From: Lactarius indigo
Taxonomy: Eukaryota; Basidiomycota; Agaricomycetes; Russulales; Russulaceae
DNA length: 64,000 bases
Reading direction: 5' to 3'
Assembly: GCA_025766275.1 (NCBI GenBank)
Contig: JAFKAC010000019.1
Span: 496,001-560,000, forward strand
Position numbers and translations under genes: made by a program. Under the pieces are notes generated by a model. It was not told the origin of the DNA and did no database searches. It worked only from the letters and a program-made list of their open reading frames with translations. Numbering within the stretch: the stretch's first letter is position 1; every line of letters begins with the position of its first letter. Below are positions 48,112-58,600 of the stretch, one piece after another.

Positions 48112-49082
48112 CAAGGGGGGGCCGGAATTCTTAAAATTGCACGGGGTCGGTAAATTTTTTTAAGGGGTTGGGCCATACCCCCCCCTCCCCCCAAAAAGGA
48201 AATTAAATGCCAAATATGGAAATTTCTTAGATTACCCCCCCCATCGTGCATTGCTGCCAAACTGCTGGCACCACACACGTTTCTGTGTGTTCTATAAACA
48301 TTGCCATGAGTGCTGTATGCTACCACCAAGCTGGGAACATGCAACTTCATTGCTTACATTTATCAAAGTTGAGTTCCCCTAACTTTTAAGCTCAGTGTCA
48401 GTGTGGCTCATTCTTTTTGTTCTCCGGCTTTCTGCATTTGTCCGCAGCCTTATTGGCTCAAACAAGACGTATCTCCGACTCATACAACTACATATGTGAA
48501 GTTTTGTGTTATGTGCAAATGTGCACAATCATTTTCGACCCTCTGCAACAACCTGACCTTGTTTCTGTTCTCGACCCCGCCACACATCTACGCACGTTTA
48601 TCCTTTCGAGATAAACACGTCCCCAATCACCGCGGACCTGTATGCGACAGCGCGCGTTCCGCGGACGTGTGCGCGACACCTTGCGACGCATCACATGCCC
48701 CAAGACCTGTAGATGCTCTTAGACGGAGTTGGGGCTCAGGCCACTGTAACTGTAGTTAAATAGATTCCTTGTAGAATAGTACAGTAACATGTAGTAAATA
48801 GAATTCTAGTATCCCTTTGAAAAAACCCACCATGCAACGGGTATGGGTTTTGTGTGGGTACCTCAGATCTGACCCACACCCACACCCACAAACCCATATT
48901 CGGGTACCCGCATGGGTTTACAAACACACAATATGCACTATTGCTGAGATGATACAGGGGAAAAGCAGGAAATTTCCAGATCGGCCTGGCCTTAGACACC
49001 CAAAAAGCAAATTTTTTTAGAGACTTTTGGCTGACCCCCCCCCCCACCTCGGGTCATGGAACCACGGCCCGGCCCCCCCTTG
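48112..49082. mobile_element. hAT-like non-autonomous DNA element
   Basis: 971 bp with terminal inverted repeats CAAGGGGGGGCCGG / CCGGCCCCCCCTTG, flanked by the perfect 8-bp direct repeat ATCCACTT (48104-48111 and 49083-49090). Uninterrupted paralogues (ZFP2, ZFP9) confirm the empty site (GAATCCGCTTACCCCGGC). 8-bp TSDs and CA-G-rich ends are typical of hAT. Internal short ORFs show no transposase motif. The right part has ACCCG/GGGT inverted motifs (48838-48920). Confidence 0.88.
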
Positions 49083-50863
49083 ATCCACTTACCCCGGCGT
49101 CCCCGGCCCGCTATTACCGCCAACTTCCTCTTCCCCTCAAGCTTCCCCTTCGTCTTTTTCTGCTGCCCTGGCTGGTCGTAGTTGGTATCTAGAGGAGAAA
49201 CGAGCCGCCCCCACCTCTTGCGTTGTTTCCTGATGAACAAATGTCTACGCCGTTGCAGTTGCTGCAGTTTCTGCGCGGGTTCGGGTATCGGGCTGGTGGA
49301 GATAGTGACGAGAGCAAGGGGTGATAGCAGTAGCTGCAAGAGAGGCCCTGGGTTGCGAGAGGGGCACGATGTGCACTTTGTTGCCGTGCAAGAATGCACT
49401 TCCAAGCGGCTCGCCAGAAACTGTGAAGACCGCGGTGGCGCCCCAGCTCGCGTCAAAGACTTGCGCATCTGTCGGTGTGGCTGTCTTCGCTGGGCGCTGC
49501 TTGGCTGGCGGTGGCGGCGGCGGCGGCGGCACCGATACCTGTTCCCTAGTCTTGCTCTTGCTTGCGAGGGTGGATGGGGCATGATGGGAGCCACCTTAAT
49601 GTGCCAACCAACTGCGCCACCCGCCACCACGTTCAGGGATGTACGCCTCTCCGCGCTTCCGCGAGCAAAGTAAACAGTCACAATAGTTACGACAAGCCAG
49701 ACACTCGAGGTCTTCCGCGGTGCGAGCAAACGTCAATTGGGGGGACAGTACCTACGCTCCATGAGAGTCAGCAATACGTACTGTATGTGAGGGGACAGAG
49801 GACGTACCGTTTCTCAGTCCAGAGGTCGCAAAACAAACTGCGGTATTGCTCGTCCGTCGATGCCTTGATCAACGTGCAGCACACCTTGAGCCGGGGTATC
49901 TTACGTCCTCAATGGTGACAGAACATAAGCCCCCTCGGGAGCATCCTTAATGACGACGATGCTGGGGTGCGGCGATTCCTGTGTCGAGCATTTGTAAAAC
50001 AGGCGCAGATGTTGCGTGCGCGCGCAGACCGTCGTCATCGCTGTCGTCGTTGTGCCCAACCTTGACTTCATTGGCAAGTTCCTCACGCTAGCTCTTCCTC
50101 TGCATCCTCATACCAGCGGCGGCAGCAATGCTCTCCGGCAACTCGACGGCGCCGTCTACAACGACCGTTCGACCCTTTCCCCTGCCCAATCCCAATGGCG
50201 GCACAAAGATGTCGCTGCTCGTGTTCCCAAACGACATGTCCATGACATCTTCCTCTTCCTCTTCCCCATCATCTTCGTCCATCACGCGCGAGGGTTGTAC
50301 GCCACCGAGTCCACGAACTGGGGAGCTCACATTGTCCACAAGCCTGCCAGGACTGAGGTCGCCACCCCTGCCAAGTACGGATGGGTCAGTCGTCCCGTCA
50401 CCAGCATACTCGCCGACGCCCGTGTCTATACTGGCGCCTGCACCACCGAAAATGTTCCCGCCGTGCCAGTAGATCCCCCCTTCAGCGCCGCGATTTGGGG
50501 AGGTAAGGTTAAAGCTCAGGCCTTCGCTTGGGCTCGTGAGAGTGCGGCCCACGTCCACGCTAGCGCTAGTGTCGACGCCGTCATGCTCGGGTATCACAAA
50601 ACCGAGCACGGGCCCGTCTGGATGGTCATGGGCACCCGCAGTGCGCAGCAGTGGAGGTGCGGGGTGCGGGGGCACAAAGTCGCCGTCGATCCCGTGCGCA
50701 TCTGCGTCTGCATCTGTATCTGCAGGCCCAGCTCGAGGTCCATAGAAATGTCAAGGTCGAGATCCAGGCTCGCATCCTGTAGATCATCGAGATCGGTTGC
50801 AGTTGCAGGAGTAGAGTTGGTGGTGGTGGCACAAGCACCGCTGACCGAGGCGGGGGTAGGTTC

Positions 50864-51301
50864 TAATGAAACGCAGTAAGTGAAATTATGTCTGGCAGCC
50901 CAGATAGAACGTAAGTTTTTCTTATTGTGAACATAAAACGATACTCGCCTGGCACCCCAGATAGTACATAAGTTTCTGGTGTGCCAGTCCATACAACGCG
51001 CGAATAAGTACTGGCTAAGGAGCGTGAATGCACGTGAATACGTGCTCGGGCATAACGGGCATACAAAACCACAATCGTACAGTGATACCACAATCGAGTA
51101 CATACAGGAGTTGTCCCCGATCACAAACTGATTGTAACTAAGTCGTAAAGTAAAGTAACGAATAACAAATGAGTGTGTTCCATACAAGTCTATACATCTC
51201 GACTCTTCTACCATTACACCTCCAGGGTGTACTTCCATCCGCACATGAGATGCGGTCGACTCCCAACGCCGAAGTGTGACACGCATGAGCACCACTTCAA
51301 C
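50864..51301. mobile_element. 438-bp insertion of unknown class in ZFP7
   Basis: Lies between two AGGTTC copies (50858-50863 and 51302-51307) where ZFP9 is contiguous (GGGGTAGGTTCGGCAGC). The ends (TAATGAAACG / CACTTCAAC) are neither TG..CA nor clear inverted repeats. It contains a degenerate internal duplication: CCCAGATAGAACGTAAGTTT and CCCAGATAGTACATAAGTTT. Possibly a solo LTR of an atypical family or a SINE-like element. Confidence 0.6.
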
Positions 51302-53060
51302 AGGTTCGGCAGCGGGAGAAGTTGCGAGGAGACCGTGTGCGCCGACCGCGGCCTCCACATAGCAAAAACCCTGCCGATTGCGTACGGTTCTGTCGCTTGC
51401 AATTTGCGCACGGGATCTGGAGGATCGGGCGACGAGTGCAGGTGGCTGAGTGCGCGCGGAGGGATAGCCATCTCCGTGCATGCGCGTTCAGGCAGGATTG
51501 TAAGCGGGAGGCCTGCGAGAGAGTTGACGTCTGGGGGAGTGATTGGTGATGACTGTTCCTCCGGGGGCGGGATTGATTCGGGCGTGGATGTGTGGATAGA
51601 CATGGACGTGTGTATGGCGAGTGGGGTTGAGGCGCGATGCTGCTGGGCGGAACGACGAGGCTTATGTCTAGACTGTGGTCGGGCAGGCGATTGTAATTAG
51701 GGCTTGGCCTTATGGTACCCGGCCATTGACGATAACCTCAATTTCGGAGTCGTCGGAGTTGTCTTGGTCCTGCTCGTCTCCTACGCGTCGTCATCTTCTG
51801 CGTGGGTTGGTTGACGTGTGCAGATGACGTCTCCCCTTTCTACGCGGCGACACAGCCTGCGCACGCGCCTGCGTGCGAGCTCGTTTCGTCGGCAACGGGA
51901 CGACGACCTCCATGCTCGCGCTGTCACTTGTCGCCTCAGCGCGTGTCTCCTTCGCAAACCCGGCGCGTAGTAGTCACCGTCGGTGTTGACGCCGACGCCA
52001 CCACGTTGGGATTTGTTGAGTTGTGTGTGAATGCCGCAGCTAACGCCTGGTCAAGGGGCGTGGGGATCTTAGAATTGGACTTGTCTATCTCTTCCTCTTT
52101 GTCGTCCTCGTCGTGCACAACTACAACCGTCTCTCTTGCTGCTTCCTTCGTCTTCTTCCCACCAGGTCCCGTGCTGCCCGCTCTGGGCCAATTGTTCTTA
52201 AATGCGACTTGCAGCACGTGCACAAATTCCTTCGAGCCCGAATTGTCCCCTGCCCGACCCTTACCCTTTGCTGCGGTCTGGCGTTGCCGTGTCCGAGGCC
52301 GTTGCCTTATTGGCGCATAGTCTGACTTGCGCGCGCCGGGCGGGAGGGGCGGTACGAGGACGTAAGCCATCAGCTGTCCACGTCCCTTCCGTTTCTTGGT
52401 CTTTCGCGGGCTGCACAGAGGAGGTCGTCATCGTGAGGAGGAAGGGAAGTCGATGGATATGATGCCCAGGGGGTCGTAGTCCCTGACTCTGTCACGCCGA
52501 CTGGGGGGAGGTTCAGAAGAGGGGCGTCTTTAACATGCGGCGTGAGGGTACACGATATTGCGAGGAAAAAGAGCATCTGGAGGCACCCGCAGGAGCAGGA
52601 GGTGGCTGACTCTGTCGCACGGCATTATGTGTGTACATAGAAAGGGTAGAAGGGGACGGACACACCTCTATGACCCGATCGTGATGAGTAACGACGCGCA
52701 TCTCGACATCACCGCACTTTTCGTGTTAGGTCTGTTGGTCGTCGTTCTCATGAGACACTGGCGTGGGATCATCACTAGGAGCAGTGTCAGGTATCGCCGT
52801 CATGTTGCTTTCACGTTCCGGCGGCGACGATCTGGACGGCGGGCGAAAGGCGAGGGTGAGAATGACGAGGAGGCTGGCGCGACTGCGGAGACAGGGGACC
52901 TTGGCTATGTGAGAGAAAAGCCGTTATCGACCCCAATCGTGTTGTATAAAAAAGACCTGCCTGGAGTAAGTAAAACTCGCGTTTGTGCTGGGAAAAAAAC
53001 GTGCCGTTGAGGGACCAGAGCCACGTGGCGGGGTCGTCTGGATCGACAGTGATGTCTGCC

Positions 53061-53290
53061 CTGAGACCGCATCCTTGTGACGATAGGGCGGATTCGTGAG
53101 CATTAGGTGGGAATGGACTGTTGACCACGAGGGCGCGTTTGGGTGCGTGATCGTGGGACTGGAGGTGCCGGCCCGTGTGTTCCGCGTGTTGTTTCGGGGT
53201 CCATCTGGTTCTTCCGCAACTGGCAGTGTCCTTGCTTTATCGGCAGAAGAAGCCCTGGTATTCTCGTCACCAGACTGCCATTCCCTCAAC
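53061..53290. promoter_or_regulatory. Divergent promoter between ZFP7 and Goodbye relic C
   Basis: Contains GCCGGCCCGTGTGTTCCGCG (about 53167), a variant of the conserved block, and GGGCGCGTTTGGGTGCGTG (about 53132) at the ACGCGT-box position. Confidence 0.4.
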
Positions 53291-53560
53291 ATGAGTCAAC
53301 CTCCCGCTCCTGTTTCTATGCTCTTGGCTTCAGCAACTACATCTTCCGAGTCCTCTTCCAATATTGAAGCATCTTTGATGTAGGCTCGTTCAGACTCTCA
53401 ACGTTCTTTATGCCTTCTCTGGCACGGCTTACCGAAGGCGTCACTTTGGTAAATATCCACTCATTTGTTCATCTGCTAATGAACATGCTCTGATGTCAAT
53501 TCGGCAGGTATTCACACCAGCTAAGGTAGTATTTGCTGGCGTCGGTGTCCTCCTCCTGCG
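53291..53560 (+). pseudogene. Goodbye-domain relic C
   Basis: Starts MSQPPAPVSMLLASATTSSE like the NLR leader, then a deletion jumps from SNIEASL to the NVLYAFSGT region and stops. Intron 1, and exon 2 as far as GTATTTGCTGGCGTCGGTGTC, can be traced. At about 53560 it fuses to the antisense 3' end of ZFP8. Shares features with relic A (GGTAAATATCCACTCATTTG) and is probably its sister copy. Confidence 0.82.
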
Positions 53561-55374
53561 TGATCCTCACCACCTCCTCCACCTGAACAGGCAGTACGGG
53601 CACGACGTACTCACCGGCCCAGATTCCGTCGTCTGCATCTACATCTGTATCCACATCAGCATCGCTGCCCTCATCAAGAACTCCATCCTCGTCCCCACCG
53701 TCATCGCCGTTCAGCAGCGTCAATCACCCAGACTGTCGCCGTCGCCGCCTCTGCCGTGGCACCAACAATGGCTCTAGGCCACGAAGAGCCGAATCCACGT
53801 CCCTGGCCCGCCATACCGTGAACTTCCCCTTCCCCTTCGTCTTTTTCTGCTTCATCGGCTGGTCGTGCTTGGGATCCGGAAGGGACACAAGGCGCCCCCA
53901 CGTCTTGAGAGGTTTCCAGTATACCGATGCCTTCGCAGAAGCTCCTGCTGCTTCTGTGCAGGTGTCGGTACCGCTCAAGCTCGCGTCAAAGACCTGCGCG
54001 TTGGTTGTCGTCGGGCGTCGCTTCGTCGCCACTGGCACCTGCGCCGTTCCGATGTCTTTTCTCTTACTCTTTCTTGCGGGGGCGGGCACGGTGGCGCAAT
54101 GGGAGTCTCCTCCTGCCATTCCGTTCGGGGATGTACACCTCTCCGCGCTTCCGCAAGCAGTTTCAATCTTTGTGGCAAGCCGGACATTCGAACTCTTCTG
54201 CTGAGCCATCGAACGTCAACTTGGGGTACCTGCTGTAGCAAGTAATAGACGTCGACCCAAGGGGAGGCGTAGACAAAAGAGATAGAAGAGAGAAATAGGA
54301 AATACAGACGGGAAAGCAGACTCAGGCTGATATCGTTAACGTGAAAGTGGGAGTATAAGTTCTGTTCATTTTTCCGTAATCGACCATAGAGTAAATACGT
54401 CTAATTAGTAATCGAATAGTAACAAGTAAAGTATTATTCCAAGCCCAGGAGGACTATAATCCTTACACTGCGCTCCAAGAGCCAGAATTGTCCCCCGCCC
54501 GTGCCTTTCCCTTGGCTGCGGTCTGGCACTGGCGCATGCGGAGTCGTTGTTGTATTGGTGCATAGTCTGACACGCATACACCAAGCAGGAAGGGAGGTAT
54601 GAGGACGCACGTCATTAGTTGCCCTCCATTTCTTGGTCTTACGCGGGCTGCGCCGAAAAGGCGGCGGTGGTGGTGAGAAGGCATGAGATGTCCAGCGGGT
54701 CGTGGCCCCTTTCTCTATCGCGTTGGCAGGGGAAGGTCCGGACGGATTTATTTCGGAGGAGAAGGGGAGGAAGAGGAACGTCTTTGATATGCAGCGTGAG
54801 GCAACACGGGATCGTGTAGACGAGGAGCGCCTGGAGGCACCCGTAGGAGGGAGCCGCCTCTGTAACATGGAGTATGTATACACGCAAAAAGGGTGGGACG
54901 GATGGACAAACCTGTGATGAACCCTGATCCCGATCGTGGGGGGCGATAACGTGCATCTAGACGTCGCTGTCCGCGCCTTTTCGTTTTGGGCCGGCCTGTT
55001 TGGCCGTTATCCTCACGGGACACCCCGACGTGTAGCCAATGACGTACTCACTCGTGGTAGATCGTCGCCAAGCGAAGTTGCCGTCTCATTACTTTCTCGT
55101 TCTGGCGGCTTGGAGGCCTGATGGGACAAAGATCTGGACGGCGGGGTGAAAGGCAAAGGTGAAATTGATGAGGAGGCTGACGCGACAATGGGGCCGGGGG
55201 AATCTTGACTGGGAGAAAGGCATCATCGAACCAAATCGCGTTCATGCTAGCTAAGAAGGCCTGCATGGAGCAAGTCCGAAGTCGCATTTGTGTTGGGCAA
55301 AGCTGCATCATTGAGTGACTAGAGCCGCTGGGCGCGGTCAGTTGGACCGAGGGTAGTATCTGAAATGGGCCCAT
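53561..55374 (-). pseudogene. ZFP8: internally deleted zf-4CXXC_R1-family gene
   Basis: Only the two ends remain. The minus-strand 5' part (start 55374, MGPFQILPSVQ, frameshifted relative to LWSLND) runs to about 54484. It is joined there to the zinc-finger 3' half (FECPACHK ... NCLRKRGE, about 54120-54232) and the C-terminal KTWGRLVSLPDPKHDQP / DADDGIWAGEYVVPV region. The basic cluster, acidic middle and first finger half are missing, about 2 kb compared with ZFP4. It shares the NCLRKRGE deletion and the 54234-54467 insert with ZFP3. It is the divergent partner of NLR5, 255 bp away. Confidence 0.72.
54234..54467 (+). mobile_element. LTR-like insert shared with ZFP3
   Basis: TGTAGCAAGTAATAGACG...ATCCTTACA with TG/CA ends, flanked by CTGC on both sides (54230-54233 and 54468-54471). 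234 bp here against 137 bp in ZFP3, where about 95 bp of the middle are deleted. Probably a small solo LTR. Confidence 0.65.
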
Positions 55375-55629
55375 ATTCTTGTGGCGATACAGTAGGGCGG
55401 ATTCGCAGGCATTATGAGGGAATGGCGACGCATTTAGTGATTCTGGGGTCGGCCTGCTTCTGCTGGTCGTGCCCCGGAGACAGTGGCAATGAAACGGAAG
55501 TGCCGGCCCGTGTTACCGCGTCTATCTGATCCTTCCACAACTGGCAGTGGCTGTGTCCTTGGTTCGTTGGCACAAGAGACACAGGCGTTCTCCCACCCTC
55601 GTCCACCAGACCGTTGCCATACCCTCGAC
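55375..55629. promoter_or_regulatory. Divergent promoter between ZFP8 and NLR5
   Basis: Has GCCGGCCCGTGTTACCGCG (55502-55520), 110 bp before the NLR5 ATG, and GGCGACGCATTTAGTG (about 55425) at the ACGCGT-box position (one CpG transition). Confidence 0.55.
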
Positions 55630-58600
55630 ATGAGTCAACTTCCTGCCCCTGTTTCTATACCTCAGGCTCCCGGAAATACGCCCTCCGAGTCCTCTTCCAA
55701 TATCGAACGCATCTTTGATGCCGCCCTAAAGTCGTACAAGAAAAAGACCAAGAACGATCTTAAGAACCACGATCTCTTCAAACAACTCGAAACATGCAAC
55801 TCTCCTGCTGCCATTCTCTCCGTATTTCAAGCAGCACACTTTGATCCCTCTCGGACTGCCGGCGATGACAGGGTGAAAAAATGGCTTGTCCCGGCCATCA
55901 ACGTACTTTATGCCTTCTCCGGGACGCTTAGCGAAGGTGTCACTTTGGTAAATATCAACTCACTTGTCCATCTGCTAATGAACGCGCCTTGATGTCAATT
56001 CTGCAGGCATTCCCACCTGCCAAGCTAGTATTTGCCGGCGTTGGCGTCCTCCTCTTGGTGAGTCGCATCGTTTCTTCCCTCGCGCGGGAACCTCCAGTGT
56101 TGAGCGTTATTAGGCAGCTAAAGATGTTTCCGCGAGCCAAGACATCCTCGTCGACATCTTCGGACGCATTGAGAGTTTCTTCGTGCGACTCGACATTTAT
56201 ACCGGGGTCCCACTAACTCCGGCAATGACGGACAAAATGGTGCAAATCACGGTTGAGATCCTGGATGTCCTTGCGACAGCCACAAAGGAGATGGAGCAAA
56301 GTCGAGCGAGTGAGTCCGACCACCATTTTATGTTGATCGATGCTAATATCGATTCAGAAAAATTTGTCAAGAAGGTGGCGGGTTGGACAGACCTAGAGGA
56401 TGGGTTGAAGAAGCTCGACAAGCTGACGAGCGAGGAGGTTGTGATGGCAGCCGTGCAGGTTCTGAATGTGGCGCACCAGATCGATAACAAAGTGACGGGG
56501 GTCGGCGAGGGCGTGAGTGGCGTCGACGAGAAAGTCCAGGTTGTCAACGACAACGTCAAAGCGGTCAGTGATAAGGTGCAAACAATAGCTGACGGTTCGC
56601 AAAGTCTCTTTGGCAATTCAGCAGCATCATCTCCAATTTTTATCATCTAGACGACAAGGCAACCGCAGTGGAAGTAAAACTGATCCTTCGACAAACTGCG
56701 GACGAAGTGGGTAACGTGAAGCGTTCGTAATCAGTCCCATCCTCGCTAGCAGTTGAGTATCTAACCCAATCACAGGGAACCAACTACGGGAAAGCCTTAG
56801 GAATTGGCAATCTCCACCGGATCCGTCCACCAATCATAACATCGCCGGTGATCGCCAACACGAGGGAACCGCCGAGTGGTTCATTGAAAGTGGCCAATTC
56901 GAAAACTGGAAGTTGACTGGTTCCTTACTGTGGATTCACGGCAAACGTATGTTTCTTTTACCTGTGACCTCGCCTCTTCGGTGATTATATGGACCACACG
57001 TTTCCCAGCGGGCTCCGGGAAGAGCGTCCTATGGTTCGTCGCTCCTCAAATCTTGCAGTGTCGTGAAACTTATAATTGTCGAGTAGCTCCGCAATCATCA
57101 ACGATCTCACAATCCTATGCGGGGCCGGATCGGCTTCGATGGCGTATTTTTATTTCGACTTTCGAGATCTCGACAAGCAAGCCCGCCGCAACCTTCTTCC
57201 ATCACTCCTCATCCAACTCTGTACTCGTTCCGATGCTTTTTGCAACATTCTCTCCCGTCTCTATGAGACACACGACAACGGCGAGCGCCAGCCTAGCGAC
57301 AAAGCTTTAACCCAGTGCCTTAAGGAGATGCTTACGCTTCCAAATCAAGGACCCATTTATCTTGTCATGGATGCCCTTGATGAGTGTCCCGACACCTCTG
57401 ATGTCCCATCGGCCCGCGAACAGGTCCTTGATCTCGTAAAGGACCTTGTCAGCCTTCGTCTTCCTAGTCTCCATATTTGTGTTACGAGTCGCCCGGAGGT
57501 CGACATCTGCGATGCGTTCGAGTCACTCGCGTCTCAGACAGTTTCGCTTCAGGATGAACACGGGCAGAAGAAGGATATCGCCGACTATGTCAGATCAGTG
57601 GTCTACTCTGGCTCGGGTAAATTTATGAGGAGATGGAGGAAAGAAGACAAAGAACATGTGATTGAGACGCTCTCAGAAAGAGCCGACGGAATGTAAGAGC
57701 ACATACGGGTGATTATGACGACGGTGGTTGATGGTATTTAACAGGTTCCGCTGGGTCTTTTGCCAGCTCGAAATGTTGCGAAATTGCCTCCCACAGAACG
57801 TCCAGCGGGTTCTTAGAGAATTACCCAACTCTTTGGACGAGACATACGAGCGAATGTTGAGGGAGATCGGGAAGGTCAACCCAGATCAAGCTTATCGTCT
57901 GTTACAATGTCTCACCGTGGCAACTCGGCCACTTCGTGTCGAAGAGCTTGCAGAAGTTCTCGCGCTCGACTTCGATGGGTCCAAGGAAGTAATACCCGCG
58001 CTAAACAAAGACTGGAGATGGGACGACGAACAACAAGGTGTCCTTTCTACGTGCTCGAGCCTGATCGTCGTCGTCGATGACGAGTCTTCGAACACGCGGG
58101 TTGTACAATTCGCACATTTCTCGGTGAAGGAGTTTTTGACTTCGGATCGGCTTGCCAACCTAGCAACAGACGTTTCCCGGTTTCATATCCGTCTCGAGCC
58201 AGCACACACGGTCATCACGCAGGCTTGCTTGGCAATTCTTCTTCAGTCAGACTTTAGTGGTTCGGTCGGACGTAGCTCACCTCTATCTGACTATGCCGCT
58301 GAGCACTGGGTAGACCATGCCCAATTCGAAAGTGTATCGTTAGCTGTAGAAGACGGGATGCAACATCTTTTTGATCCTGCAAAACCATATTTCGCAGCAT
58401 GGCTCAAGTCTTTCGACATCGACAGAAGATGGTATTCTTTTCTACCGTCTCCTATTGGTGCATATCCCCCTGTTCACCCACGGGAATCTATTCCGTCAAG
58501 TGAAGCCTCTGCTTCGCTATGCCTATACTACGCTGCGTTGTGCGGATTTCGTGACCTAACGAAACACCTCGTCGCTGAGTATCCGCAGCATGTAAATGCT

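Larger units (their letters stand above)
47818..53060 (-). pseudogene. ZFP7: zf-4CXXC_R1-family gene with two insertions and a stop in the finger
   Basis: The first exon near 53060 reads DITVDPDDPATWLWSLN but its ATG is not evident. The acidic region (VVVVHDEDDKEEEIDK, about 52120) and GFVIPEHDGVD plus EDDGEEEEEDVMDM (about 50240-50600) are well kept. The finger's first half reads CHH-stop (second Cys changed to TGA, about 49905) and CDLW in place of FCDLC. A 971-bp hAT-like element (48112-49082) splits the C-terminal exon and a 438-bp insert (50864-51301) splits the middle. C-terminal DPDADDGIWPGEYVV remains. Converges on NLR4; its 5' end faces Goodbye relic C. Confidence 0.72.

Noticed and set aside
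48403..48759. 118-codon frame inside the hAT-like element
   Set aside because: No transposase, BED or dimerisation motif; composition looks random and the element is too short to be autonomous.
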